A DNA stretch of 11,413 bases, taken from assembly GCA_016214425.1 (NCBI GenBank), contig JACRON010000191.1, positions 1 through 11,413 of the forward strand, in the 5' to 3' direction. The notes under the pieces are model-generated. The model was given only the letters and a program-made list of their open reading frames with translations. It did no database searches and was not told the origin of the DNA. Each line of letters starts with the position of its first letter. Positions within the stretch are counted from its first letter, which is position 1. Shown piece after piece: positions 1-6,693 of the stretch. Made by a program: the position numbers and the translations under genes. The stretch comes from Nitrospirota bacterium (GTDB taxonomy: Bacteria > Nitrospirota > CAKKRA01 > 9FT-COMBO-42-15).

Positions 1-1200
1 ATAAGCATAAACTGGTGGCATGAGGAAAAAGAGGTAAAGGAATTAATAAACAGCCTCCCTAAAAATATTAAAATAATTATAGGCGGCAGATATGCAACTG
101 AAAATGTTGACGAGTTTTTCAGGGACTGCCCAGATATTGATATAATTGTAAGGGGTGACGGTGAGGAGATAGTAAGGGATATATTAGAGGAGAAGCCCCT
201 CACAGAGATTACTGGCATATCCTACAGAAATAACGGCTCTGTTATCCATAATAAGCCGAGGGACCTTTCCAATGTGATGGATGATATTTATCCTGACAGG
301 AGCCTGAGGCGTTATGTTTATAAGGCAAATCTGCAGGGATTAGACTTAGGCATTGAATGGGATACTATTTCAAGCTCAAGGGGCTGTCCCTTTTCTTGCA
401 AATACTGCGACTTCAATTCCAACCCGCTTGGCCAAAAGCGAAGCTGGTCTTCCCGCACTCCTGAATCTGTAATTGATGAGTTAAAAAAAATCAATGCAAA
501 ATATGTTGGCTTTACAGATGACAATCTGACAAATGATTTAAAAAGGATGGAGAAGCTCTGCGATTTATTGATGGAGGAGAAGATTAAGAAGCTCTATTTT
601 ATAAATACAAGATTAAATATTGCTGCAAGGCCTGACCTAATTGAGAAGATGTACGGGGCAGGTTTCAGGGTATTATTGATTGGCCTTGAATCAACGCAGG
701 ACAGGATACTAAAGGCAATGCAAAAAGGGTTTACAACAGTCAAGGCAAAGGAATGGGCAAAGGTTCTCAACAAATATAATTTCTTCATCCATGGCTATTT
801 TATTATAGGGAATTTAAATGAAAAGGAAGAGGAGATGATGCAGATTCCATCATATGCCCGTGAATTGGGCGTGGATACCTTAGGTCTCAGCCAGCTGAGG
901 ATCAGGCGGTACTCACCGCTTCTGAATGTTATTAAAGATATGCCGAATTATCATATAGGCGCTGAAGGCAAGGTCTATTCTGACGAATATTCAACCGAGC
1001 ATCTTAGGCAGATTAGACGCAGGGTTACAAGAGAGTTCTATAATATACCGCACATCTTGAGCATTATAAAAAAATTGATTCTGTTAAGGGTGCTGACATT
1101 GAGCCTGTTTTTTAAAGGGATTAAATTTGCCATAAACGAGAGGATTGAAAGGAAAAAGAAAAGGCGTAAAAAATTAGATAGTGTTAAAGCATCTGCATAA
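1..1200 (+). CDS. B12-binding domain radical SAM protein, 5' end cut by window edge
   Basis: Frame 1 is open from base 1 to the TAA at 1198-1200, giving 399 visible codons. The GTG at 274 lies inside the gene and is not its start. Residues 27-63 (GGRYATENVDEFF, then a D-I-D-I-I-V-R-G-D-G-E run) match the end of a cobalamin-binding Rossmann domain, where GG-x-x-A-T and V-x-G-E/D-G-E are typical. A radical SAM cluster motif CPFSCKYC follows, with cysteines at visible residues 129, 133 and 136 (bases 385-408); these would bind the [4Fe-4S] cluster that cleaves S-adenosylmethionine. Later parts fit a radical SAM barrel (IGLEST near bases 679-696, HGYFIIG near 790-810). The tail is hydrophobic and then very lysine/arginine-rich (from about base 1060), suggesting membrane or nucleic-acid contact. 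The family includes class B methylases and BchE/Hpn-type enzymes; the substrate cannot be told. The missing N-terminus holds most of the B12 domain. corA follows 18 bases later. Confidence 0.88.
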   Translation: MSINWWHEEKEVKELINSLPKNIKIIIGGRYATENVDEFFRDCPDIDIIVRGDGEEIVRDILEEKPLTEITGISYRNNGSVIHNKPRDLSNVMDDIYPDRSLRRYVYKANLQGLDLGIEWDTISSSRGCPFSCKYCDFNSNPLGQKRSWSSRTPESVIDELKKINAKYVGFTDDNLTNDLKRMEKLCDLLMEEKIKKLYFINTRLNIAARPDLIEKMYGAGFRVLLIGLESTQDRILKAMQKGFTTVKAKEWAKVLNKYNFFIHGYFIIGNLNEKEEEMMQIPSYARELGVDTLGLSQLRIRRYSPLLNVIKDMPNYHIGAEGKVYSDEYSTEHLRQIRRRVTREFYNIPHILSIIKKLILLRVLTLSLFFKGIKFAINERIERKKKRRKKLDSVKASA

Positions 1201-1218
1201 ATCTTCTGGGATTTTTAT

Positions 1219-2289
1219 ATGCCAAAGCTAATTAAGAAAAGGTCAAAAAAGTCAGGCCTTCCCCCGGGAAGCCTCATCCATATTGGAGAAAAAAGAGTTG
1301 AGGCTGTAAAGATTACTGTACTGGATTATGACGAAACCCAGCTCCATGAAGAAGAGATAAAATCATTAGACAGATGCATCCCTTTAAAGGACAAACCCAC
1401 TGTAACATGGATTAATGTAGAGGGTGTTCATCAGGTTGATGTGCTGGAAAAGCTCGGCAACTGTTTTGGCCTGCATCCATTAATAATGGAGGATATTCTT
1501 AATACTGACCAGCGTCCTAAGATGGAGGATTTCGGCGGGTATATTTACATTGTCCTGAAGATGCTCAGCTACAATGACAAAAGAAAAGAGATAGCTGCAG
1601 AGCAGATAAGCCTTGTTCTTGGGAATAATTTTGTTATATCCTTTCAGGAAGGGATAGAGGGGGATGTATTCAATCCTATCAGGGAGCGGATAAGGGGCGA
1701 TAAAGGCAGAATAAGAAAGATGGGCGCAGATTACCTTGCATATAATCTCTTGGATATAATAGTTGACAATTATTTTGTAATACTTGAACGATTAGGGGAG
1801 GACATAGAATCTATAGAAGAGGAATTGGTAAAAAATCCAGCAAAGGAGACCCTGCAAAAAATACATACCCTAAAAAGGGAGATGATATTTCTCAGAAAGG
1901 CTGTCTGGCCGTTGAGGGAGGTTATAAGCAGGATGGAGAGGGGAGATTCGCCTTTCTTGATTAATGAGATTACAAGGATTTATCTAAGGGATGTTTATGA
2001 CCATGCAATTCAGGTGATTGATACAATAGAGATATTCAGGGAGATGCTCTCAGGTATGCTTGATATATATCTTTCAAGCATAAGCAACAGGTTGAATGAG
2101 GTAATGAAGGTCTTAACAATCATTGCAACAATCTTTATGCCCCTTACCTTTATTGCAGGCATATACGGGATGAATTTTAAAAACATGCCAGAGCTTGAGT
2201 GGCGATGGGGTTATCTTGTTGTCCTGTTTATTATGGCTGCTGTTGGGGGTCTTATGGTGGTTTATTTTAAAAGGAAGAAGTGGCTGTAG
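1219..2289 (+). CDS. corA: CorA-family magnesium/divalent cation channel
   Basis: The 356-residue protein has the CorA layout: a long soluble cytoplasmic funnel domain (residues 1 to about 295) rich in charged helices, then two C-terminal membrane helices at about 298-316 and 331-349. The signature GMN sits at residues 317-319 (YGMNFKNMPE) at the end of the first membrane helix, and the protein ends in a basic tail (FKRKKWL), as expected for a cytoplasmic C-terminus. In known CorA proteins the GMN loop forms the selectivity filter of a pentameric inner-membrane channel for Mg2+ (also Co2+/Ni2+). Length is normal for the family. The ATG at 1219 is used because it gives the standard length and lies 18 bases after the upstream stop; the Shine-Dalgarno is poor (a CTGGG stretch only), so translation may be coupled to the preceding radical SAM gene. 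Family assignment is firm; the preferred ion is inferred. Confidence 0.95.
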   Translation: MPKLIKKRSKKSGLPPGSLIHIGEKRVEAVKITVLDYDETQLHEEEIKSLDRCIPLKDKPTVTWINVEGVHQVDVLEKLGNCFGLHPLIMEDILNTDQRPKMEDFGGYIYIVLKMLSYNDKRKEIAAEQISLVLGNNFVISFQEGIEGDVFNPIRERIRGDKGRIRKMGADYLAYNLLDIIVDNYFVILERLGEDIESIEEELVKNPAKETLQKIHTLKREMIFLRKAVWPLREVISRMERGDSPFLINEITRIYLRDVYDHAIQVIDTIEIFREMLSGMLDIYLSSISNRLNEVMKVLTIIATIFMPLTFIAGIYGMNFKNMPELEWRWGYLVVLFIMAAVGGLMVVYFKRKKWL

Positions 2290-2291
2290 CG

Positions 2292-2307
2292 AGCTAAAGT
2301 TTTAGCT
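2292..2307. repeat. Short perfect inverted repeat after corA
   Basis: AGCTAAA and TTTAGCT are separated by GT (16 bases, fully palindromic apart from the centre). As RNA it would form a 6-bp stem with a 4-base loop. No T-run follows on either strand, so it is a poor intrinsic terminator. It lies in the only spacer (2290-2362) between the corA transcript and the nuclease gene. It may be a weak terminator, a protein site, or a remnant of a dispersed repeat. Confidence 0.4.
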
Positions 2308-2362
2308 TAACTGATGCAAGGTAATGCCGTTGAATAAAAGATAGACAATAAACGATAATAAA

Positions 2363-3340
2363 ATGCCAAGAAGAAAAACAAAAAATCTAACAGGTCTTGC
2401 AAGAATTGAAGGCATTCCTTATCACGATGCTTGGGTAGGTTTTATCTGTCTTTCTTGCGGTTCACTCAATAACATTCGTATCGGACTTCAGCTTTTAGAC
2501 TCTAAAACGGCATACGAAACGGCTGAATGGAAATGCAATAAATGCGGTTATCTGCATTCAAAAAACTCCGACTTGCCCTTTGAAAACTGGAGTGAAGATT
2601 TTACAGTTGCGGAATCAATAAAAGCACAGAGATTTTGGGAGGCATTTTTCAGAATAGCTACAGAGCATCCAGAATCATACTGGAAGCAATGCAATGCATG
2701 CGGCAGAATTTTACCCTTTGCTGCATTTAGTAAGCATTCTAAGTGGGGACCGCTTGAACGGCAGATGGAATGCAGAAGTTGTAAGGGAGCAATAAATGCA
2801 GTGCTGAATCCGAAACGAACAAAAGAGCAATTACACGAATCAGCAGTCAGAAGAAGGATTGCGGATTTATTGCTGGAAGGTGAAAACGAAACGATTGATA
2901 TACCGGATTTATTCAAAAGATTTGGCAACCGCTGCTTTAAGACAAAGCAACCGCTTGATATTATGAAAAGGGGTACTTGGACAATTGACCATATTTTGCC
3001 TTCAAGGTGGCTCTATCCTTTGACAAAAGAAAATGCAGCATTGTTATCAACTGAAGCAAACAACAATAAACGGGACAAATGGCCCGGTGAGTTTTATACC
3101 AATAACGAATTGATTGAACTTGCAAAAATAACTGGAGCAGATTTAGGGTTGTTGTCCAGCAAAACCTCTATCATTAATACTGAAATCAATGTTGATAAAT
3201 GTGTAGAGCGGTATTTACAAGTCAGGGAAAGGTCTCATTTACCGAAAAGAATCAATGAGCTAAAGAAGATTCTAAAAGATTACAACCTCATTAATAATCT
3301 CTCTCCAAAAAATAAAAAGTTGTTGGGATTTATCAAGTAA
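2363..3340 (+). CDS. HNH endonuclease with two zinc ribbons, probable Type II restriction enzyme
   Basis: This 325-residue soluble protein has three visible modules. Cysteine pairs C29/C32 and C58/C61 form a first zinc-ribbon-like unit; C110/C113 and C137/C140 form a second. An HNH (beta-beta-alpha-metal) nuclease core follows at about 187-241: FGNRCF, then WTIDHILPSRW with D209-H210, N224 in LTKENAALLS, and the closing N233-N-N235-K236 ahead of KRDKWP. The DH and N residues are those that bind metal and activate water in HNH enzymes. The C-terminal 80 residues are of unknown role. The gene ends 5 bases from the convergent stop of a double DNA methyltransferase, which is the main reason to call it a restriction endonuclease instead of a homing or repair nuclease. 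The ATG at 2363 is the only in-frame ATG before residue 135; no clear Shine-Dalgarno precedes it. The recognition site cannot be read from sequence. Confidence 0.85.
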   Translation: MPRRKTKNLTGLARIEGIPYHDAWVGFICLSCGSLNNIRIGLQLLDSKTAYETAEWKCNKCGYLHSKNSDLPFENWSEDFTVAESIKAQRFWEAFFRIATEHPESYWKQCNACGRILPFAAFSKHSKWGPLERQMECRSCKGAINAVLNPKRTKEQLHESAVRRRIADLLLEGENETIDIPDLFKRFGNRCFKTKQPLDIMKRGTWTIDHILPSRWLYPLTKENAALLSTEANNNKRDKWPGEFYTNNELIELAKITGADLGLLSSKTSIINTEINVDKCVERYLQVRERSHLPKRINELKKILKDYNLINNLSPKNKKLLGFIK

Positions 3341-3345
3341 GTTTT

Positions 3346-6033
3346 TTATTGAAGAACAAGATACTGGTGTGAAGTGACCGTCCCTTTATCACGTATTCCG
3401 TGTGATTCGCAATGCTCCACGCTTTCCACAAACAAATCAACGATATTAAACCAGTGTTTGCTTACCTTTTTTAATTCCTCTGCCATATCGCATTTTACGC
3501 TTTTTCCTAAATGCAAAACGCAAACGCCGCCCCGCTTCAACCTCTCTCTGGATTGCCTAAAGATACTTTCATAAATGGCAAAGTCCTTTTTCTGCTTTTC
3601 CTCAATATATGAATTTATCTGATATTTAAAATCCTTTTCTGACCATCCGCTAAACCAAATTCTTATCCAGTTGGCAAGATAAAATCGTGTGCTGTCAAAG
3701 AATGGAGGAGAAGTAATAATGGCATCAAGATTATTTATTTCTTGTGGCCAGATAGATGTTGAATCTTGATTGAAGATTTTTCCTGGAATAAAATTCAAAG
3801 GCAATTCCACCTGTAATGCTCTTTCAACTTTATTGGTGAGATTTTTGATTAAGTTTTTATAAACAAATTCTCCTTGCGGTGCATAAGGGACAATTGGGTG
3901 CGACCGTCTGCTTAAAGCATACGGTCTATTGCCATGTAGAATATGAAGTAAAGAAGACACAACAAGCATCTGGCTTGGATTTTTAGGATAATTAAGCTTT
4001 AAAAATCTCCTTGCTATCAAAATTTCCTTGAGTGTTTTATCTTCATAATATTCGGCAAGCGTTTTGTTAAAGCCGAAATGCTTTGATTCATTCAATTCTT
4101 CCTTTGTACAACCGTTTCGTTCTATAAATTCTGCGATCTGGTGAATGTAATTTAAGCACTCGTTTTTTTTGTGTGTGCTAACCTTAGCGGCTGAAATGTA
4201 GTAAGCGGGGATGCTGATATCAAATCCATAAGATTTTCTTCCATTTAATGCCGCTTCAAATGGAATTGTCCCTACTCCTGAAAATGGGTCGAGAACACAA
4301 CCGTTTTCCGGGACAAATGTTTTGACAAGGTGATGGGCGATAGATGCTTTTAATTTCCCTTGATAAGAGCAGAGCGAATGAAGCGGATGCCCCCAATTTC
4401 TTTTGGAGTATGGAAGTTTTTGGTGAGGCAGCTTATTTTTAAAATACTCCCAATTTTCAAGATTGAAGACTTGTATCTTCTGCCCCCGTTTTACGACATA
4501 ACGGGACAAGTTTTTTTCTGACTTGTATGTTGATTTATCAAATTCCAAGACAAGTAGTGTTTGACTCAATATTTCCTTGTTTCTTGATCTCCGTTTTCTT
4601 AAAAGTTTTTTCTCTTTTAATTCATATTCAAGCACAGCCAATATTTCAATCAGAATATCATCGGTCTTGATGTGGACATTAGCGAAAATAGAGTCGCCAA
4701 TATCAATCAGAACTTGTGCTCTGTTCGGTAAGTGTTCCCGCAACTTTGAAAAAACGGCATACATTTCTTCGAAATAACTTTTCACCATCAACGGAATACG
4801 CTGGTCATATGATTTCTTATGCAGTTTTACAAGAGTGTCTTGTAGTAGCTTGCTTTTAGCCAATATGTCCGTTCCATTGCTGCCCGAAGTATCTTTTTTT
4901 ACATCGTTAATTCCGCTAGTAAGTGCTTGGTCGCGGAAAAAACGCAAGTCATTTTCAAACTGAATATATCGTAAAAACCACAACTCCAATTTTGTGTTTC
5001 TGAAATAGTTTGTACCATTAAGATAGGGAGGGCTTGTAATAACAGCTTCAATTCTTAAATCATTTACCAAATCAATGTTTTTTGCATTGGAAAGAATCAG
5101 TTCCGGTGTCGTCTTTAATATAAATTCTAAATTGAGAATGTCATTGGCTATCTCTTTCAATTTGTTTGGTAAAAAAATCTCTAACTCAACCTTTTCTTTT
5201 TCCAGTTCACTCTCGTTTTTAAACCGAACATCACCCGCTTTTTTCAAAAATGAAACGGGAATTAAAGCAGCCAAAACGGCAATGGCAATAGTATCCGCAA
5301 GTAGATCATCTTCCAATTTTACAATATCAATAAATGAACGTAAACAAAGCAGCTGGCTGAGAATACTGCCCTCAAAATATTTGCTGTCGCCAAAAATGAG
5401 GCTGTAACTTTCTTTCAAATACTTGTCTTCCTCAAAATTTTCAGCCTTCTCAATGACTTGCTCGGCAACTTGATTTATCTTATCGGCTATCTGTTTTCGT
5501 GTTGCAAGGCTTGATTTAAGAATTCTGATTTTTGTCTGTATGAGGAATTGAAGAAGCGGATTGATTTCCGAATAAACAGTCTTTATATTTAATCGGTCAG
5601 CAGCAAAAATGGTGGTTCCAGTTCCAACAAAGGGGTCATAAATGCAAGCTGCTTTCTTACAATAGCTGTTAATGAGCGATTTTACAAAGTCAGGAGAATA
5701 ACCCTCAATGAAAGGATACCATCTCTGAAAAGGAATAGACTTACTGTTGGCAAAGGTTACATCATTAGGGTTAATGATAGACAATTCATTAAGGTTCTTT
5801 TTGATTAAGCGTTTGGCAACCTGATTGATAGACCGTTCTTCTTTTTCAGCAAACAGCGATAGTTGCTTATAACTTTTGATGCCGATTAATTCTCTTAACT
5901 CCTCGCTGCTCAATTCCTTTATTTTTGTGTAATAGGGTGCTTCTGGCTCGTTAAATGCTAATGTGATTGATTTCTCCTTTGAGTCCTCAGATGGATAGTC
6001 GCTAAAATAAATGGATTTGAAGTATTGTCCCAT
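3346..6033 (-). CDS. Double-domain DNA methyltransferase (N4-cytosine/N6-adenine type), probable R-M partner
   Basis: The 895-residue protein contains two full sets of SAM-dependent amino-methyltransferase motifs. Set one: the SAM-binding motif DPFVGTGT (133-140) and the catalytic TSPPY (333-337). Set two: DPFSGVGT (582-589), preceded by the helix region HPLHSLCSYQGK (549-560), and the catalytic TSPPF (774-778). In this superfamily the (D/N/S)PP(Y/F) loop holds the flipped base, and S-P-P-Y is commonest in N4-cytosine enzymes. N6-adenine remains possible; m5C is not, since there is no PCQ motif. Two units in one chain resemble fused methylases of systems with asymmetric sites, where each strand needs its own modification. 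It faces the HNH nuclease gene tail to tail and would protect host DNA from it. The ATG is at 6031-6033, with AGAGGT 13 bases upstream (long spacing) and a strong promoter above. No frameshift or lost motif is visible, so it looks functional. Confidence 0.88.
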   Translation of the reverse strand: MGQYFKSIYFSDYPSEDSKEKSITLAFNEPEAPYYTKIKELSSEELRELIGIKSYKQLSLFAEKEERSINQVAKRLIKKNLNELSIINPNDVTFANSKSIPFQRWYPFIEGYSPDFVKSLINSYCKKAACIYDPFVGTGTTIFAADRLNIKTVYSEINPLLQFLIQTKIRILKSSLATRKQIADKINQVAEQVIEKAENFEEDKYLKESYSLIFGDSKYFEGSILSQLLCLRSFIDIVKLEDDLLADTIAIAVLAALIPVSFLKKAGDVRFKNESELEKEKVELEIFLPNKLKEIANDILNLEFILKTTPELILSNAKNIDLVNDLRIEAVITSPPYLNGTNYFRNTKLELWFLRYIQFENDLRFFRDQALTSGINDVKKDTSGSNGTDILAKSKLLQDTLVKLHKKSYDQRIPLMVKSYFEEMYAVFSKLREHLPNRAQVLIDIGDSIFANVHIKTDDILIEILAVLEYELKEKKLLRKRRSRNKEILSQTLLVLEFDKSTYKSEKNLSRYVVKRGQKIQVFNLENWEYFKNKLPHQKLPYSKRNWGHPLHSLCSYQGKLKASIAHHLVKTFVPENGCVLDPFSGVGTIPFEAALNGRKSYGFDISIPAYYISAAKVSTHKKNECLNYIHQIAEFIERNGCTKEELNESKHFGFNKTLAEYYEDKTLKEILIARRFLKLNYPKNPSQMLVVSSLLHILHGNRPYALSRRSHPIVPYAPQGEFVYKNLIKNLTNKVERALQVELPLNFIPGKIFNQDSTSIWPQEINNLDAIITSPPFFDSTRFYLANWIRIWFSGWSEKDFKYQINSYIEEKQKKDFAIYESIFRQSRERLKRGGVCVLHLGKSVKCDMAEELKKVSKHWFNIVDLFVESVEHCESHGIRDKGTVTSHQYLVLQ

Positions 6034-6077
6034 AATAAGAGTTTTTACCTCTATTTTTTAGAAAAAACTGATATACT

Positions 6078-6106
6078 ATGATAGTTATTTCATAAAATTT
6101 TGTCAA
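6078..6106 (-). promoter_or_regulatory. Strong sigma-70-like promoter of the methyltransferase
   Basis: Read on the - strand: TTGACA (6106-6101), a 17-base spacer (6100-6084), then TATCAT (6083-6078). The -35 is consensus, the spacing optimal, and the -10 matches 4 of 6, in an AT-rich setting. Transcription would begin near 6071, giving a leader of about 38 bases before the ATG at 6033. The leader contains AGAGGT as a likely ribosome site. No repeat that would suit a controller protein is visible across the boxes. Confidence 0.72.
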
Positions 6107-6433
6107 TAGCTTTATTAGTTTTTGAATTCCTTATAAAAAGGCATGGGGGGACAGACCTAAAAAATACACTTTAAGGAAGTATCTTGGTTGAGGCTACGCA
6201 TAACACAGCCTTTAGTCTGCTGCAAAAATTATCTTTAAAAAAATCTCACTGCCTTTTCTTCAATTCTGTTAGATAAAAAATTGCCTGACTTCTTTGGCCC
6301 TTTTAACCTTGCTTTTTCTATTAATTTGTAATATCTTTTTCATACCTGCCAGACAGCAGGCAGATTACCATGATTGTCGTCAAGAAAGTGGATATTTTCG
6401 GACAAGACAGTTTAAAGAAGTGAAAGCAATAAT
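6107..6433. other. Gene-free spacer with small hairpins and REP-like motif
   Basis: I find no convincing coding region in this approximately 330-base stretch. The longest items seen are a 24-codon - strand frame (ATG near 6343) and a 17-codon + strand frame (ATG at 6370), both without support. Structural bits are a G-run motif GGGGGGACAGACCT (6145-6158), AGGCT/AGCCT arms around an 11-base loop (6191-6211), and CCTGC/GCAGG arms around a 6-base loop (6345-6360). The first resembles the GGGGACAGA ends often seen beside REP-associated (Y1/RAYT) transposases in other genomes. This may be decayed mobile-element DNA, but that is inference. Confidence 0.35.
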
Positions 6434-6461
6434 TTGACAATATCTTGTCAACTATGATAAT
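6434..6461 (+). promoter_or_regulatory. tRNA-Thr promoter with palindrome over the -35 box
   Basis: TTGACA (6434-6439), 16 bases, then GATAAT (6456-6461) gives a good sigma-70-like promoter. Its start point would be near 6468, about 5 bases before the mature tRNA 5' end. TTGACAA (6434-6440) and TTGTCAA (6445-6451) form a perfect 7-bp inverted repeat around TATC, so the -35 box is half of a palindrome. This could be an operator or just chance; an alternative -10 (TATGAT, 6453-6458) is too close to this -35. Confidence 0.6.
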
Positions 6462-6472
6462 TTATTAATGCT

Positions 6473-6547
6473 GCCGGCGTAGCTCAGTGGTAGAGCAGCT
6501 GATTCGTAATCAGCTGGTCGGAGGTTCAATCCCTCTCGCCGGCTCCA
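6473..6547 (+). tRNA. tRNA-Thr, anticodon CGU (reads ACG)
   Basis: A full cloverleaf of 75 bases can be folded by eye. The acceptor stem pairs GCCGGCG (6473-6479) with CGCCGGC (6537-6543), followed by discriminator T6544 and an encoded CCA (6545-6547). The D arm is GCTC...GAGC; the anticodon stem is GCTGA/TCAGC around the 7-base loop TTCGTAA, whose centre CGT is the anticodon. The T arm is GGAGG-TTCAATC-CCTCT with one G-U pair. The anticodon reads ACG, so the amino acid is threonine. The gene stands alone, with its own promoter directly upstream. No copy of its 3' end was seen elsewhere in the window, so there is no sign of it serving as an attachment site here. Confidence 0.96.
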
Positions 6548-6576
6548 TTCCTAAGTTTAATATTGTTAATTGAAAG

Positions 6577-6652
6577 GGAGAAGCGGGGAACCGGAGAAGG
6601 GGTGAAAAGGAAAGGTCTCCCCGTCCCCCAGTCTCCGTTTCACCGTTTCGCC
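6577..6652. repeat. Imperfect 76-base palindrome made of opposed 8-base repeat arrays
   Basis: On the + strand, octamers GGAGAAGC, GGGGAACC, GGAGAAGG, GGTGAAAA and a partial GGAAAGG run from 6577 to 6615. On the - strand, read from 6652 leftward, come GGCGAAAC, GGTGAAAC, GGAGACTG, GGGGACGG and GGAGACCT (to 6613). All fit GGnGAnnn. Folding the two halves (position sum 13229) pairs 25 of 36 positions by Watson-Crick plus one G-T, with mismatches mainly at the variable positions. The element sits 29 bases after the tRNA CCA and 41 bases past the end of the convergent ATPase gene, so it could act as a two-way transcription barrier. I do not recognise a named repeat family. Confidence 0.7.
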
Positions 6653-6676
6653 GATTCAGTATCTTATTATATCGGA

Positions 6677-6692
6677 GGCTTTATACGAAGCC
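6677..6692 (-). terminator. Weak hairpin just after the AAA ATPase gene
   Basis: GGCTT (6677-6681) and AAGCC (6688-6692) form a 5-bp stem with a 6-base loop, starting one base beyond the ATPase stop codon on the - strand. The following - strand sequence (CTCCGATATAATAAG) has no T-run, so it is at best a weak terminator. The larger palindrome at 6577-6652 may do more to stop transcription. Confidence 0.25.
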
Positions 6693-6693
6693 A

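Noticed and set aside
274..1200. A complete 308-residue gene starting at GTG 274
   Set aside because: The same frame is open back to base 1 and encodes recognisable B12-domain sequence, so 274 is internal.
5075..5407. A 110-codon + strand frame inside the methylase gene
   Set aside because: It is antisense to a well-supported coding region, has low-complexity Ser/Phe-rich sequence and no recognisable motif.
6343..6369. Small frames of 24 (- strand) and 17 (+ strand) codons in the spacer
   Set aside because: They are very short, with no clear ribosome site or similarity; expected by chance in AT-rich DNA.
6473..6547. tRNA-Thr as an integration site for the R-M block
   Set aside because: I saw no copy of the tRNA 3' end near the other border (2290-2362) and no integrase gene.
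6577..6652. CRISPR array
   Set aside because: Units are 8 bases, degenerate and contiguous, with no spacers and no cas genes nearby.
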